DNA of 64,000 nt from Piezodorus guildinii (taxonomy: Eukaryota > Arthropoda > Insecta > Hemiptera > Pentatomidae): NCBI GenBank assembly GCA_023052935.1, contig CM041294.1, positions 154,381,399-154,445,398 of the forward strand, read 5' to 3'. Positions 52,835-64,000 of this stretch are shown in pieces (position 1 is the stretch's first letter; every line of letters begins with the position of its first letter). The position numbers and the translations under genes are program-made. The notes beneath the pieces were generated by a model. It saw only the letters and a list, made by a program, of their open reading frames with translations, had not been told where the DNA came from and ran no database searches.

Positions 52835-53200
52835 TATTTATATATGATATATATTCGAAAGTAGTTACTGTACGATGGAGGGGATTAAGTGTTATGGGCC
52901 GATGGCTCATGTTTATAAGTCGTCAGTCGTGAATTTTTTTAATAATTTCTGTTGGTGTGTCTGACATGTTGATAAAGTCAAGTCTAGTGAATGTATTTTC
53001 GGTGGTTCTAAAAGAGGCCATCCATGATTTTTCGTAATTTTTCGAATGAGAAACCGAATTATTGGATTGTTGAGTATTTGGCAGAATCCGCATAGCCCTA
53101 TCCCTATTCTATTAGAGGTTTCAAACACCCTTCTATGGAACCAGAAATATATAAGAATTAAAATGTAGCATAATTAATTTATCAAGAGACAAAAAAAAAA
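52086..53200. other. Unassigned AT-rich stretch with (TA)n
   Basis: A-run plus (TA)n at 52788-52831. The AT-rich frame at 52913-53128 on the minus strand has no known motif. Confidence 0.45.
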
Positions 53201-53204
53201 AAAA

Positions 53205-53605
53205 AAGAAAAATTACTGCGATTCTGTATATTCTCGAATTCAAGTTTTTACTGGAAATACACGTTTGAAAGTCCTCTGAGTCCAAATGATCAAGTCAAGC
53301 GAGAAGGTTTGTGTGTGTGAGTGTGTGTGTCCGTTCTTTGCAAGTCAAGCAGAAAAATAAAAATTTTAATATTTAATAAAACCTAAGTCCGAGATGTGAC
53401 AGAAACGCATTTTGCACCTTTTTACGATTTTTTCAAAAACGGCTCTAATGATTTTGATTGAAACCGCTATATCGATTAAAATTCTAATTGGCTTAAATAT
53501 AATATAGGTTTCATTCTGATTAAAGTAGTCTGACAGGGCTCAAATGTGAATATTTTAAATTTTATTCCTATAAAGTACCTTTAATTTTGTATATTAAAAA
53601 AAAAA
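53205..53605 (-). mobile_element. Family X fragment
   Basis: ATTACTGCGATTCTGTATAT, TCCAAATGATCAAGTCAAGC, ACGCATTTTGCACCTTTTTA and AGTCTGACAGGGCTCAAATG are the X 3' half on the minus strand, followed by an A-run. Confidence 0.75.
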
Positions 53606-54945
53606 AAAAAGGTATTAAAAACTCAAAAATTTAAGAATTAAAATGAAGAATAATTAATTAATCCAGTTATGAAAAAGTATCTGTAAATCCATAGTGTAAT
53701 TTTATGTACATGAAAAGAGCATCTATTGAAAAAAAAATCACGTAATTTATAAATTAATGCCTTTAAGACTTGATATGTTAAAACATTATTTTTTTTTTTT
53801 TTAATTTAATGAAAAGTGTTCAATATTTTCTTATTTCTTTATGGTTATATGACGAGAAAAATTACATCTGAATTTATAGATAATGCCAAAAGCTTAAAAG
53901 CTTGAGTAAATTAAATTTAACATTATAACAAAGAAGTATTAACTTACTACACACATAAATAAGGCATCAGGAACTCACCTGGAAAAGAAAAAAAAAGAAA
54001 AATTAGTTAAACAATAAGATTGAGAACTACTGCCAATAATACACTAGTGGAATTACAATTGATTAATCCCTCTACATATAAAATGGTAAGAAGGGTTTGG
54101 TGTCCGCTAACTCCTTCTAAGCCACTAGAAGGATTTTGATACGGTATTTACCACAATTTAGGGCTTTGTTTCCTGAAGGTTTATGAGTAAAATATATTGC
54201 AATTTAGCTTTTCTTTAAAAGGGAAAAATAAATTTCCTGTGACAAAGTCATAACAAAATTATTTCTGAAATATGAGTAGTAATATAGAGGTATAATATAC
54301 CGTTGAAAAGCACAAGATTTTAGAAAAGTTATCTTTTCAGATATATGCATATTATTTCTTGCATATATTTATGCACAGGCTCCTATGGAATGTTTGGCCA
54401 GGCCCTGAAGATAAAGGACTCTGCTTTTTCTTACGTTCAATGTCCTCGCCGCGTATATCTTCAGTACATCTTCAATGATCTTCGGCCAAGGAGGAATCTT
54501 CCGGCGGAAGCACAGGGATGGTAAATAAAAAGAAAAGACCTCTATAACGATCAGTCAAATAATAATGGTTAAATTCCTTCATTTTCGGAAGGAACCTTTA
54601 ATAAAGACTTTGGAATCCTGAATAGAGGAATTGTGATGTTACTTTTTTATTTTAATCAAAATATTTATAAATGAATGACACAAAAAAGAACCTTAAAGGT
54701 TATAAATAATTTTATTTGAATAAGGTCGCGTGTAAATTTTAATTTAATTTATATTAAAAAAAAATATTAAAAACTTTATTTGATGAGATGCATTAAATAG
54801 AATATTTAAATAAGAGGTTGTACTGTTATTAAAAAAAAAATTATTACGAATTACACTGTTGGAAAATTACTTAAGTATATTGAGTATGAAGTAACCTGAT
54901 TATATCGATTGATCATCTAATTTATTATCTTTTTTTAACAATTTT
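53606..54945. other. Unassigned AT-rich stretch
   Basis: A GC-richer patch at 54370-54530 (GGCCAGGCCCTGAAGATAAA, CTTCGGCCAAGGAGGAATCT) shows no ORF or RNA that I recognise. Confidence 0.45.
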
Positions 54946-54949
54946 AATT

Positions 54950-55072
54950 TTTTTTTTTAATGCTGCCATAAGGTAGTTTCTCTATATGTGTATCATTCCT
55001 TTTTGTAATTATACTGACATTTACAGGACGTATTGTTATTACAGTTGTAAATTGAATAAATATATTTAAAGC
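54950..55072 (+). mobile_element. Jockey-type LINE 3' UTR fragment
   Basis: ATGCTGCCATAAGGTAGTTT, CTCTATATGTGTATCATTCC and ACAGTTGTAAATTGAATAAA match the 3' ends of the LINEs at 3140 and 34791. Confidence 0.75.
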
Positions 55073-55107
55073 TTTTGGAGGTTTTAGAAGTAGTCGATGC
55101 ATAATAC

Positions 55108-55752
55108 AAGTAAAATAAAAATCTGGTGCGGGCAACGCACGACTTTCACTTACCTCCATTTTTAAAATCAATGAAAGAATTTTCAAAAACAGTTAGAGAT
55201 AAAAATACGTGAAACTATTAAGGAATCAATTAAATTGAATTCATATAGAAACATGTGTTGTATGAAAAAAATCTATTTATTATCGAAAATAATCAGTTAG
55301 TTTTATGTTCATTTCATCACTCTCTATTAACTTTTAAAAGCTTGTGTATGAGATAATATTTTTTCTAAAATCTTTAGCTTTCCAAAGGTATATCATACAT
55401 GTATATTACTGCTCTTATGTTCAAAAACGAAAAATTGCATTAAAAAAATATGTTTTCTGTTTCTCCTTTAGTGTGGTATCGAATTCTTCAATTTATATAT
55501 TTACTTGTTTTTTCATCATTGTAACAAGATATTATAGTTATTTTTTATAGAATCAACAAAATCAAATATACTTTAAGGAAGAAAATTTAAAAATCGGCAT
55601 TTAAGCCTGTCAGAACCATTTTAATCAGAAAAAACCTACATGATATTAAAGCCCATTAAATTTACATCGATATAGCGAGTTTAATCAAAATCGTCGGATT
55701 CGTTTTTGAGAAAATCGAAAAAGGCGCAAAATGCATGGATAAAGTGGCTCAG
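55108..55752 (+). mobile_element. Family X copy, 3'-truncated
   Basis: Well preserved 5' end (CTGGTGCGGGCAACGCACGA, ACTTTCACTTACC) continuing to GCGCAAAATGCATGGATAAA and GTGGCTC, then an abrupt change to unrelated sequence. Confidence 0.88.
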
Positions 55753-57656
55753 AAAGGCTTGAAATTGGAGGATCCCTCTATGTCATCGGTACTCATCATA
55801 GGCAGCGACACTGTACGTTCACTTATATAGGATTAACTTCAAACTTTAAGACACCGGGCGGACGGAAACAGAGCAGGAAAATTTAAAACTTGTTACAAAA
55901 TAAGTCTGTCAATTTAATAGAAAGATGTTATAAGCGCATAAACTTATGCACTTATGGGATTACTATGACATGCTGTTAAATTGTACTGGCTATTTTACAG
56001 CATATTAACACTTCTAAAATCTTGCTCTTTCCAACTGTATATTACACGTATATTTTAACAACTTATATTCAAGGAATAAATTTTTCATGACTTGGAAGAT
56101 TGATTTAGTTACAGAAAATTTATTTTTTCCATTTGAAGAAAAGCTCAAATGCAATGTATTTTACTTTTAAACCTACAGGTAAGAATGCCCCACATGATAG
56201 TAACAAAACCCGTGGCGATGTTTAGAAGGAGCTTACAGAAACCAACAATAAGGAGAGACATCATTGTGTGTATATATGTATGTATGTATATATACAATAT
56301 AATATAAACTAATATATAAAGGGGCACCCTGAGGGCATTCATAACCACGTAGCCACGGGAGACCCTGACATTTCCAACATCCGCTTCGCTATCAGATGTC
56401 CTGAGGTCAGTGAAATGTGAAATATATTTTTTTATCGAAATATCATTTTCTTATAAGCAAAGAAACAATTGTAGTATATAAAGGATGTCAAAGGGCAAAA
56501 ATATTTAAAAGAAAGGTTCACATTCTAATTCCTAAAAGACAAAAAAAAAAAAAAAATGCAATAAAAGCATTTTTATTGACACGAAATAATAGATTAATTT
56601 AATAATCAAAGTAAATATTAGTGATAGCCTCAAGAGAGATGATATTGCAAAAAAACAAAGTTATTATCGCATTATATAAGAATGTAGGGTAATTAATCAA
56701 AGCTTATGTAACATACACATAAAATGAAGATAATTTATAGGGAAAAAACATCATTACCAAGGAAATAACACTTCATAATATAATTAACACTTCGTCGGGT
56801 AATCTTTTTCTTTCAATTATTTTTTTAAAAAATCATTATTGTTTACAGAATTAAATATTATCAAATTAATTTGTTAGTATCACTTGGAAGAGACACGTCG
56901 AAACCGTGTACATCTTATTAGTGGATCTAGTTGAACAATTGGCACTTTAAATATTCAGAATTATTTTGTTAATAAATATACTGAATGCTTAATTATTCTA
57001 TAGACCAAAAAAAAACTGATCATTTCTTGCAATGTTTATAAGAAATCGCTGGTTGATAAATTAAAAAAAAAACAAGGTTAATTTCTTAAATAATTGGCAC
57101 ATTAGTAACTCTTTACATTTAAACCAATATACTCGTAAAGGGTAGATCCTTACAAAAATATGTAATGAAATACCACATATTATCTATAAAAATAGAGGTA
57201 GAGTATTTCAAACCTGTTTATTTTTGGGGGTTTAAAAAGTGTTTCACGAGGTTGGCGTGACTTAATAAAAAAATTTGGCTTTTTCATTCAAACAAATATA
57301 GTTCCTAAACGTAGAGCATAGCAACGAACCCTATATAAAAAAAAATTCTACACAGAATGTCTGTTACGGAACTTAATATAAAACATTTCAACTTTTTCAA
57401 ACTTATATTGATTACTTATTAATCGAAACTTAGCTCATAGTTTTTCTTTCAGAAAAAAAGGAAAACAATTTTTCCTTAAAGTTGACGGTTATTTTATAAA
57501 ACAAAGCATAATTAGTATAAAAAAAAAGAGACACAATATGAACGACACTATATTTTTTGTGATCAATCAAAATATGAGATACATAATAAAATTAGATAAC
57601 TAAATAAAAGATTAATTATCATTTAACATTTGATATTGACTTCAGAATAATTTTCT
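55753..57656. other. Unassigned AT-rich stretch
   Basis: Nearly 2 kb with no repeat of the window and no coding signal; short ATGT and TATA simple repeats near 56270-56300. Confidence 0.5.
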
Positions 57657-57897
57657 AGGGAGCGGCGTGGTCTAGTGGATAGAACACTAGTCCGGGTTCT
57701 GAGTTCGGATCCCGGCTGTGGCGGAATATTATTAATTCTGTTAATTCAGCCGGAAGCGACCCTAGCGTATGGGGACCCTCCTGGGACAGACCCAGCTTCT
57801 TTAAAGTGGGTACCGAAATCGGGAAAAAACCTGGCGGCTGAGCGTGATCAAGGCCTAATCACCTCATTGCACGGCCGTTAGCCTAGAAACAAAAGGA
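57657..57897 (+). mobile_element. tRNA-derived SINE-3
   Basis: Head GGGAGCGGCGTGGTCTAGTG with box A TGGTCTAGTGG and box B GAGTTCGGATCC about 35 bp on. Body: GGCGGAATATTATTAATTC, CGTATGGGGACCC, GGCTGAGCGTGATCAAGGCC and TTGCACGGCCGTTAGCCTAG. A related fragment lies at 60785-60935. Confidence 0.8.
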
Positions 57898-57970
57898 ATC
57901 TCTCTATACGTACTTTACTGAGCCCAAGACCCTTTTTGGGATGTAGAGGAACAGAATTTTGTTTTTCTTA

Positions 57971-58288
57971 GAATAATTACTACTTCTTCCAGTGGCGCGA
58001 CAGGCCGTGTAGGCCCCTGGGTCTTGCGGTGAAAACTCCTGGGAGATTACATTCACGTTTCTTGATACATTTTGTTAGTGTAGGGTCATCACTCCCTACG
58101 CCTAATTTTGTGAGTGGCCACCATTTGGTTGACGGGTTTCACATACCCGGGGGAGAGGTTGTGATCGAATCCCCATTTTATTAAATCCTTATAAAAGTCA
58201 CGCCGGGACTAGGTTTCGAACTTAAATCTTTAGCATGAGAGACTAGTGCTCAACCACTTAGCCACGGGCTCTCCTGAATAATTACTAC
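57971..58288 (-). mobile_element. tRNA-derived SINE-2 with 13-bp TSD
   Basis: GAATAATTACTAC at 57971-57983 and 58276-58288 is exact. On the minus strand the head is GGAGAGCCCGTGGCTAAGTG and the body matches 6557-6836 (GTAGGGAGTGATGACCC, CTACACGGCCTGTCGCGCC). Confidence 0.92.
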
Positions 58289-59312
58289 AAGACAGCAAAA
58301 CTAGGAAAATTTATCGAAGAGAAATAATATTTTATACTTTATTTTCAATAATCAAGACATTTTTTTTTTCCTATTAAGACTAAAGAATATCCTAAAACTG
58401 TGTATTTCATGGTTATACTCCATCAGTTTTTCATTACCGATCAGTTAAAGGGGTCAACTTTGATGCTTCACAATGGACTTTTGGGATGATTACCATTCTT
58501 CTCGATAATTCCAAATATTTCACAAACTACTTCACTCACATCCTCACTCTACGCTCCATTTGGAGTGGAGACCATTGGAGTGTAGTGACCCCTTTGAGAC
58601 CACCCGTAGCCAACATCCTGGAGCTGAGGCCGCCTGGTAGCCTTGAAGTCGACACAACAGCTGAGGTGGTCTGCCAATGACCAGCCTTCAGCCATAATGC
58701 TAAACCTCAAACAGCATTTTCCATTTAAAAATTTGACATTTAAAATGTCTTTCGTTTTGGATCGAATGGTAAGAAAAAAGATTGGCGAAGTTTATTACAT
58801 TAAAATTATTATTGTAATAAGTACTACCTACAATCCTATGTCAGCTTCATGAATGCTGACCCAAGAAGTTTAAGAATAATTACAATAAATTATTACAACT
58901 AAATCTATAACAGAGATGTAGATTTTTCAAAAGGTAATAAAGGATTTTTTTTAAGAAATCAATATGTTGACACATTTATTTATTTTTATCGAAATCCTTC
59001 ATCCTCTAACATCGACAGAACACAGCCCTTAAAAAATGCGTTCAAAATTTCAATTCTTATCATAAGGTACGAATGTAAGTACGCTTTTGATTCCATTCCA
59101 AATTAGTGTAAAACTACCACGATTTAAAAACTTGTGTAATGAACTTATAAATATGTACTTATACTTATATAAACTTATGGTTATAATAATAATGGTTTAT
59201 AATAAACGAAAAAAAATCCGATGCATGAAAAATAGTACTTTCACTTTTTTTCGCTGTTAACATTAGTTTATTAGAAATATGAGTGTTCTTGGGCAAATGT
59301 CAATCTGATGTG
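58289..59312. other. Unassigned stretch
   Basis: A GC-richer patch at 58540-58690 has an open frame (58486-58680) without a recognisable domain. 59215-59250 resembles an X 5' end. No gene supported. Confidence 0.4.
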
Positions 59313-60117
59313 ACTTTTTACTTTCACTTACTATATATAGTAAGTGCCGCAAAAAGGTCTGTGTGTGTGTGGTAACTCCCGGGCGGAAACGTAAGTCCTA
59401 TGAAACTGAAATTTCATATTTAAGACAAATATACGCCTTAGACGTTAAAAAACCTTTTTCATCAAAACGAGCTTACCAGAAGAGCTACTTTATACCATGC
59501 ATTTTGCACCTTTTTTCGATTTTCTTGAAAACGAATCCGACGATTTTGATTGAACTCGCTATATCGATGTAAAATTTAATTGGCTTACACGTCATGTAGG
59601 CTTCATTCTGATTAAAATAGTCTGACAGGGCTTAAATGCCGATCTTTTAAATTGTCTTCTTCTAAAGTACTTTTAATTCTGTAGATTCAATAAAAATAAC
59701 TATATTATCTTGTTAACGCTGATGAAAAACAGGTAAATATATAAATTGAATAAATTCGATACCCAACTAAAGAAGAAAACCGAAAAAAATATTTTTTTTA
59801 ATGCAATTTTTTGTTTTTAACTTATGAACAGTAATATACATGTATAATATACCGTTAGAATGCTAAAGATTTTAGAAAAAATATTACCTCATACACAAGC
59901 TATTAAAAGTTAATAGAGAGTGTTGAAAATCCGATAAAACTAAGTGATTATTTTAGATAATAATATAATAGATTTTTTAATAAAACACATGTTTCTATAG
60001 AAATTCCATTTAACTAATTCTTTAATGGTTTCACCCATTTTTATCTCTTACTGTATTTGAAAATTCTTTAATCGATTCTAAAAACAGAGGTAAGTGAAAG
60101 TCGTGTGTTACCCGCAC
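59313..60117 (-). mobile_element. Family X copy, nearly complete
   Basis: The 3' end at the left shows the terminal palindrome (59325-59346). A short deletion then brings CGCAAAAAGGTCTGTGTGTG next to it, followed by all remaining landmarks to GGTAAGTGAAAGTCGTGTG and CCCGCACCTGATTTTT. Confidence 0.9.
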
Positions 60118-60784
60118 CTGATTTTTAATATACATATCATCTGTAATTCTTGTTCAATCATGACTAAAATCCATAATTAACCATAACCGCTGTACACCAG
60201 CAAGTGAAGCTTGAAAATTAAAAATTAATAAACCTCATTACAATGGATGCATTTTCTTCTTTCAAATTTTTGATTAGTGGCTTACTTTAATAAATACAAA
60301 ATTCAACATTAAAACATTTCCTTTTCTTTCGTTTTGGCCTTATTGAATTCTCCCATAAATATGAAATGATGCATGTTAGAAAAAAAGAAAGAAAAAAAAA
60401 TCATGACAACATTCACTGGTTTAAGGATGTGAAATCTTTTTCTCAACGACGAGGTAGTTCCCTCCTACAATGAAGTGAGGATCAAACGATTATTGCCGGA
60501 GAAGGAGTTGAACCTGAACGTTAAGCCTACACGATAGCTAGGACAGAAATGTTAAGTAGATAAGGAGGATACGGGAGATGCGATCTCTCCTACCTCTATG
60601 GCAAAGAGCTTCCACTATCTCCTTCTATCTCTTATCTATGCCGTCTCCTATTACAGCTATCGGTCGGTGACCGGTCGGAGGTTATCTGGGCCTTTTTTAT
60701 AGAAGCTATTTGCTCTTCGCATGTTCAATAAAGAGGCGGGAAAAAGTTATCATTAGATCTATACACCTATTAAAAACTATGGTG
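60118..60784. other. Unassigned stretch
   Basis: 60430-60720 is less AT-rich (CTATCGGTCGGTGACCGGTC contains an inverted repeat). No ORF or tRNA fold found. Confidence 0.4.
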
Positions 60785-60935
60785 AACATATGTGGCCGAA
60801 CCGGCTATGATAAACCCTTCAGTGGCACACCCAGCCCCTATGAAGTGGTATTCAAAAACAAGGTTAAAATATCTGAGGGCTGAGCGTGAATTTGGCCTAA
60901 TCATCTCCAGGCACGGCATTGGCCTAGATATAATA
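60785..60935 (+). mobile_element. SINE-3 3' fragment
   Basis: GGGCTGAGCGTGAATTTGGC, CTAATCATCTCCAGGCACGG and CATTGGCCTAG match the SINE-3 body. The tRNA head is not visible. Confidence 0.65.
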
Positions 60936-61059
60936 CTAATCTCCAAGAGTCTTCATTGGATTTAAAGGTATCGATTTTTTTGTTTATTCAGTACTTATTA
61001 AGCCGTTCCAATTCGATAAACTTATTTTTATGAAATGTATAAGTAATGAGTTTTTTTGT

Positions 61060-61960
61060 TTTACTTTCACTTACCTATATATGAATTATAAAAAAAGGGA
61101 AAGTATTGCGATCGTGTCGAATTCCAGTTTTCAACGGAAATACACGTTTTAGGGTCCCCTAAGTCAAAATAACCAAGTCCCGCAAAAACAAAGTGTGTGG
61201 GCGTGTGTGTGGTAACTCCGGGCAAAAACAAGATTGCTATAAACTAAAATTTCATATTTAAGACAACTTACGCCCGAGGTGTTACAGGAACTTTTTCATC
61301 AAAATCAGCTGACCGGAAGATCTACTTTATACGATGCATTTTGCACCTTTTTTACGATTTCCTCAAAAACGGCTTAAACAATAATAACAATAAACTCTAT
61401 ACATCGATGTAAAATTGTATGGGCTTTAATATGTTGTAAGTTTTTATTCTGACTGAAATAATCTGACAGGGCTTAAATGCCGATATTTTAAATTTTCTTT
61501 CTCTAACGTACCTTTAATTTTGTAAATTAAAAAAAAATTGGAAAATCATCATATTAGCATTGATAAATAACGGGCAAATATGGTCGTCAAGTTGGTAGAA
61601 TTTGATAACCAAATAAAGAAGAAAAGTGTAAACATTTTTTTTTTTTTTTTGCAACTTTTGTGTTTTTGAACACAAGAACAGTAATATTGATGTATAACAT
61701 ACCGTTTGATAGCTAACGATTTTAAAAAAATTATTATTTAATATACAGAATTTTAAAGGCTAATGGAGAGTGATGAAAAGCCGATAAAACTAGTTCATTT
61801 TAGATAAAAAATATAATAGATTATTTAATAAAACATATGTTTCTATTGAAATTTAAAATAATAAATTCTTTAACAATTTATTTTTATAATTAAATGTATT
61901 TAAAAATTCTTAATTGATTTTATAACGGAGGTAAGTAAAACTAGTGTGTTGCCCGCAACA
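61060..61960 (-). mobile_element. Family X copy, full length
   Basis: TTTTACTTTCACTTACCTAT at the left (3' end) to GGAGGTAAGTAAAACTAGTG and TGCCCGCAACAGATTTTTAA at the right (5' end); all internal landmarks in order, about 900 bp. Confidence 0.9.
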
Positions 61961-62858
61961 GATTTTTAATAATAGAAGTATCTTAGAGACATTTCAATAG
62001 CTCGTTCCACTGTCGGTGCATAGTTGTAGACCTAAAATTTGTAATAATTTAACGAAAATAATAAAAAAAGTTTAAATTTTTTTTATTGTTTAGCTCTACG
62101 AAAAATCGGAGCAAAATCAAGCGTAAGACAGTAAATGTAGAGTTCTGACTAACGTATATAGTTAGGATAGTGGTCGGAAGGTGGCAGCACAAGCCAGGCT
62201 ACTAAAAATGCCCGCGAACTTTCGATTTAATTCTTTAGAAATTAAAAGTATTTCTGTATATTTTTTTATCAATTTTACTCAAAAGTCTTCACACATTTTA
62301 TCGACATTAATAATTGTGCTTCATCAGAGACAGCAAAAAAATAAAATTATGGACGTTTATAAGGAATATAGCTACATATTTCAAATTATAGTATAAAAAA
62401 GTTTCGGATATTACTTTCTGAAAAAATAAAATTTTAAGTTTCTATCACATATATACTTTAGGAAATAAAACCACACATTTTTTTTTTTTTTTTTATACAA
62501 CCAAGAATATGTAATCGATAAACGACCCTGACCTGTGATAATTACATAATGTATATTCAAGACGAGTTGTGAATACAATTTATTGATATAATTAAGAATA
62601 ATTATAAAGTTAAGATTTTTTTTTAACTCACGTCCTTCATTAATTTCAAAATAAAAAAAAAAAAATATATACACCAGTCACTCACTTTTTTATCGATAGG
62701 TCATAAAGCTAAAACAGCTCAATGATTTTAACGGAACTTTAATTCGTTATTACAAATACAATCAATTTTGAAGAAAAAACTAGCTCCTAAGTAAATTAAG
62801 ATTATGTTGTCCTAATTTTTAGCTATTTTATTTATACTATTACAGTTTATATTGTTTA
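61961..62858. other. Unassigned AT-rich stretch
   Basis: Only low-complexity runs (T16 at 62479-62494). Confidence 0.5.
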
Positions 62859-62859
62859 T

Positions 62860-63135
62860 ATATTTAACATCACTTTATGCTACTACGGCTAATCGGACGA
62901 TGCTACAGTGGGAGTCCTAAATTTTGCCTATCCAGGTTTTGTTAGGATAGGGATCTTTAACGAGCACTTGACATTGCACAGGCTCGGGACCACCTTTTAA
63001 CGTCCCCTCCGAAGGACGACATAACCAAGGTTTTTTACTCCCATTAAAAAATCCTAGGACCACCTGCAGGTTTGAACCCATGACCTTTGGCATAGGAAGG
63101 CTGTTATGCTAGCCACCCAGCTACAAGTGATCCCA
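62860..63135 (-). mobile_element. SINE-1 copy, nearly complete
   Basis: Tail side TATTTAACATCACTTTATGC at the left; tRNA-like head (box B AGGTTTGAACCC on the plus strand, CACCCAGCTACAAGTGATCC edge) at the right. Confidence 0.92.
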
Positions 63136-63867
63136 ATCATTATCATCACACAAAACAGTAACAAAATTACAACGAAAAGCACTACTAACAATAATACAAA
63201 ATAAACATAAACACTATGTTTTAATAATTAGACAGTTTCATAAAATTATGTTTACACAAGAACACACTTCTAAAGGTCTTTGTACTTCCTTATGCGCAGT
63301 TGAGCAAAATCCACCCACGTTGACAGATTTAAAACGTAATAAACGAATATTTACACGTTGTGAGTAAATCCTTGAAATGTTTAGTCCTTGGACTGATAAA
63401 ATATTGTAACTTATCTCTTAATAAATAGCTATTGATGAATGAAACTATTCATTGTTTGCATTACGCATTCTTTTCCATAGTAAACATTACAAACTCAATT
63501 CATTCAATTTATCAAACAGTGGAAAATGAATCAATCTAAAATCCATTGATTCATTAACATTTAACTGAATGAACGTTACTTTATACAAAAACAAAACATT
63601 CTTTAAATATTTAGGCTCCCCTTTAGCTTGTAATTCTAAAAAGCAAAAACATTACTCAAGAATGCCAAATGAAACAATAAATAAAACTACAAAATAAAAC
63701 AGTTTATCTAGGTTTATATTTGATAGTATATACAATATATATTAAACTATTTAATGGATTAAATAGTTCACTGCACTCATTAATGGAGATAAGATAGTAA
63801 GGACTTATTGACTTAAATAGATAAATTGACTTCAAAAGATTTTTTTTTTTTTTAATTTTTTACTAGT
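63136..63867. other. Unassigned AT-rich stretch
   Basis: No feature recognised. Confidence 0.5.
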
Positions 63868-64000
63868 CTTTTTACATTCACTTACTATATATAGTAAGTG
63901 AAAGTATTGCGATCGTGAAAATTTTCGAATTCCAGATTTCAACTATACTCATTTTAGGGTCCCCTGAGTCCAAATAACTAAGTCCCGCAAAAAGGTGTGT
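63868..64000 (-). mobile_element. Family X copy cut by the window end
   Basis: The 3' terminal palindrome at 63877-63902 is followed by GTATTGCGATCGTGAAAATT and GGGTCCCCTGAGTCCAAATA. Continues beyond 64000. Confidence 0.9.

Noticed and set aside
55753..57656. Search for a host gene in the longest repeat-free interval
   Set aside because: No frame above about 70 codons and no splice-consistent coding segments could be supported.
57665..57735. Possible functional tRNA gene
   Set aside because: Good internal promoter boxes, but the sequence continues into a body that recurs at 60785-60935; treated as SINE-3.

Overview
The window is a 64-kb stretch of AT-rich eukaryotic nuclear DNA. Nothing bacterial is visible: no operons, ribosome binding sites or dense genes. 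The repeat content (mariner, Jockey-type and RTE-type LINEs, Penelope-like elements, tRNA-derived SINEs, hAT-like MITEs) fits an arthropod, most probably an insect. I cannot name the species. No complete host gene is visible. At most there are a possible exon near 6968-7048 and an unrecognised ORF near 30058-30345, so this is probably intergenic or long-intron DNA filled by mobile elements.

Layout. 0-7 kb: an internally deleted mariner, copies of an abundant unclassified 0.9-kb non-coding element (here 'family X'), SINEs, Jockey fragments and a 0.8-kb ribozyme-bearing palindrome. 7-16 kb: SINEs, a 5'-truncated RTE LINE with target-site duplication (TSD), a Jockey fragment with a 180-bp tandem array, and an LTR-like segment. 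17-18.8 kb: a 1.3-kb Penelope-derived palindrome with two opposed hammerhead ribozymes, then another RTE-type LINE. 20-33 kb: mostly family X, simple repeats, two MITEs and two very short ribozyme insertions (144 and 157 bp) with TSDs. 33-37 kb: LINE fragments and a fold-back MITE. 37.8-44.6 kb: a 6.77-kb composite Penelope-like insertion with a 13-bp TSD, an intact 869-codon reverse transcriptase/GIY-YIG ORF and an inverted 5'-truncated copy. 44.6-50 kb: short satellites, a LINE with a TATC tail and a palindromic ribozyme insertion. 50-64 kb: family X, SINEs and unassigned AT-rich DNA.

The main theme is Penelope-like retroelements (PLEs) and their hammerhead ribozymes. About a dozen full, half or decayed hammerhead motifs are readable. 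They fall into three stem-II types and share an ACGU stem III that can pair only between two copies. They occur in the full element, in opposed pairs in palindromes and in tiny solo insertions. One of the solo insertions sits next to a duplicated, uninterrupted target site. The intact ORF is the only plausible in-window source of reverse transcriptase and endonuclease for these, at least for the type-A copies. Hammerheads in PLEs are already known; the palindromes and mini-insertions here look like retrozyme-type non-autonomous derivatives and deserve the closest look.
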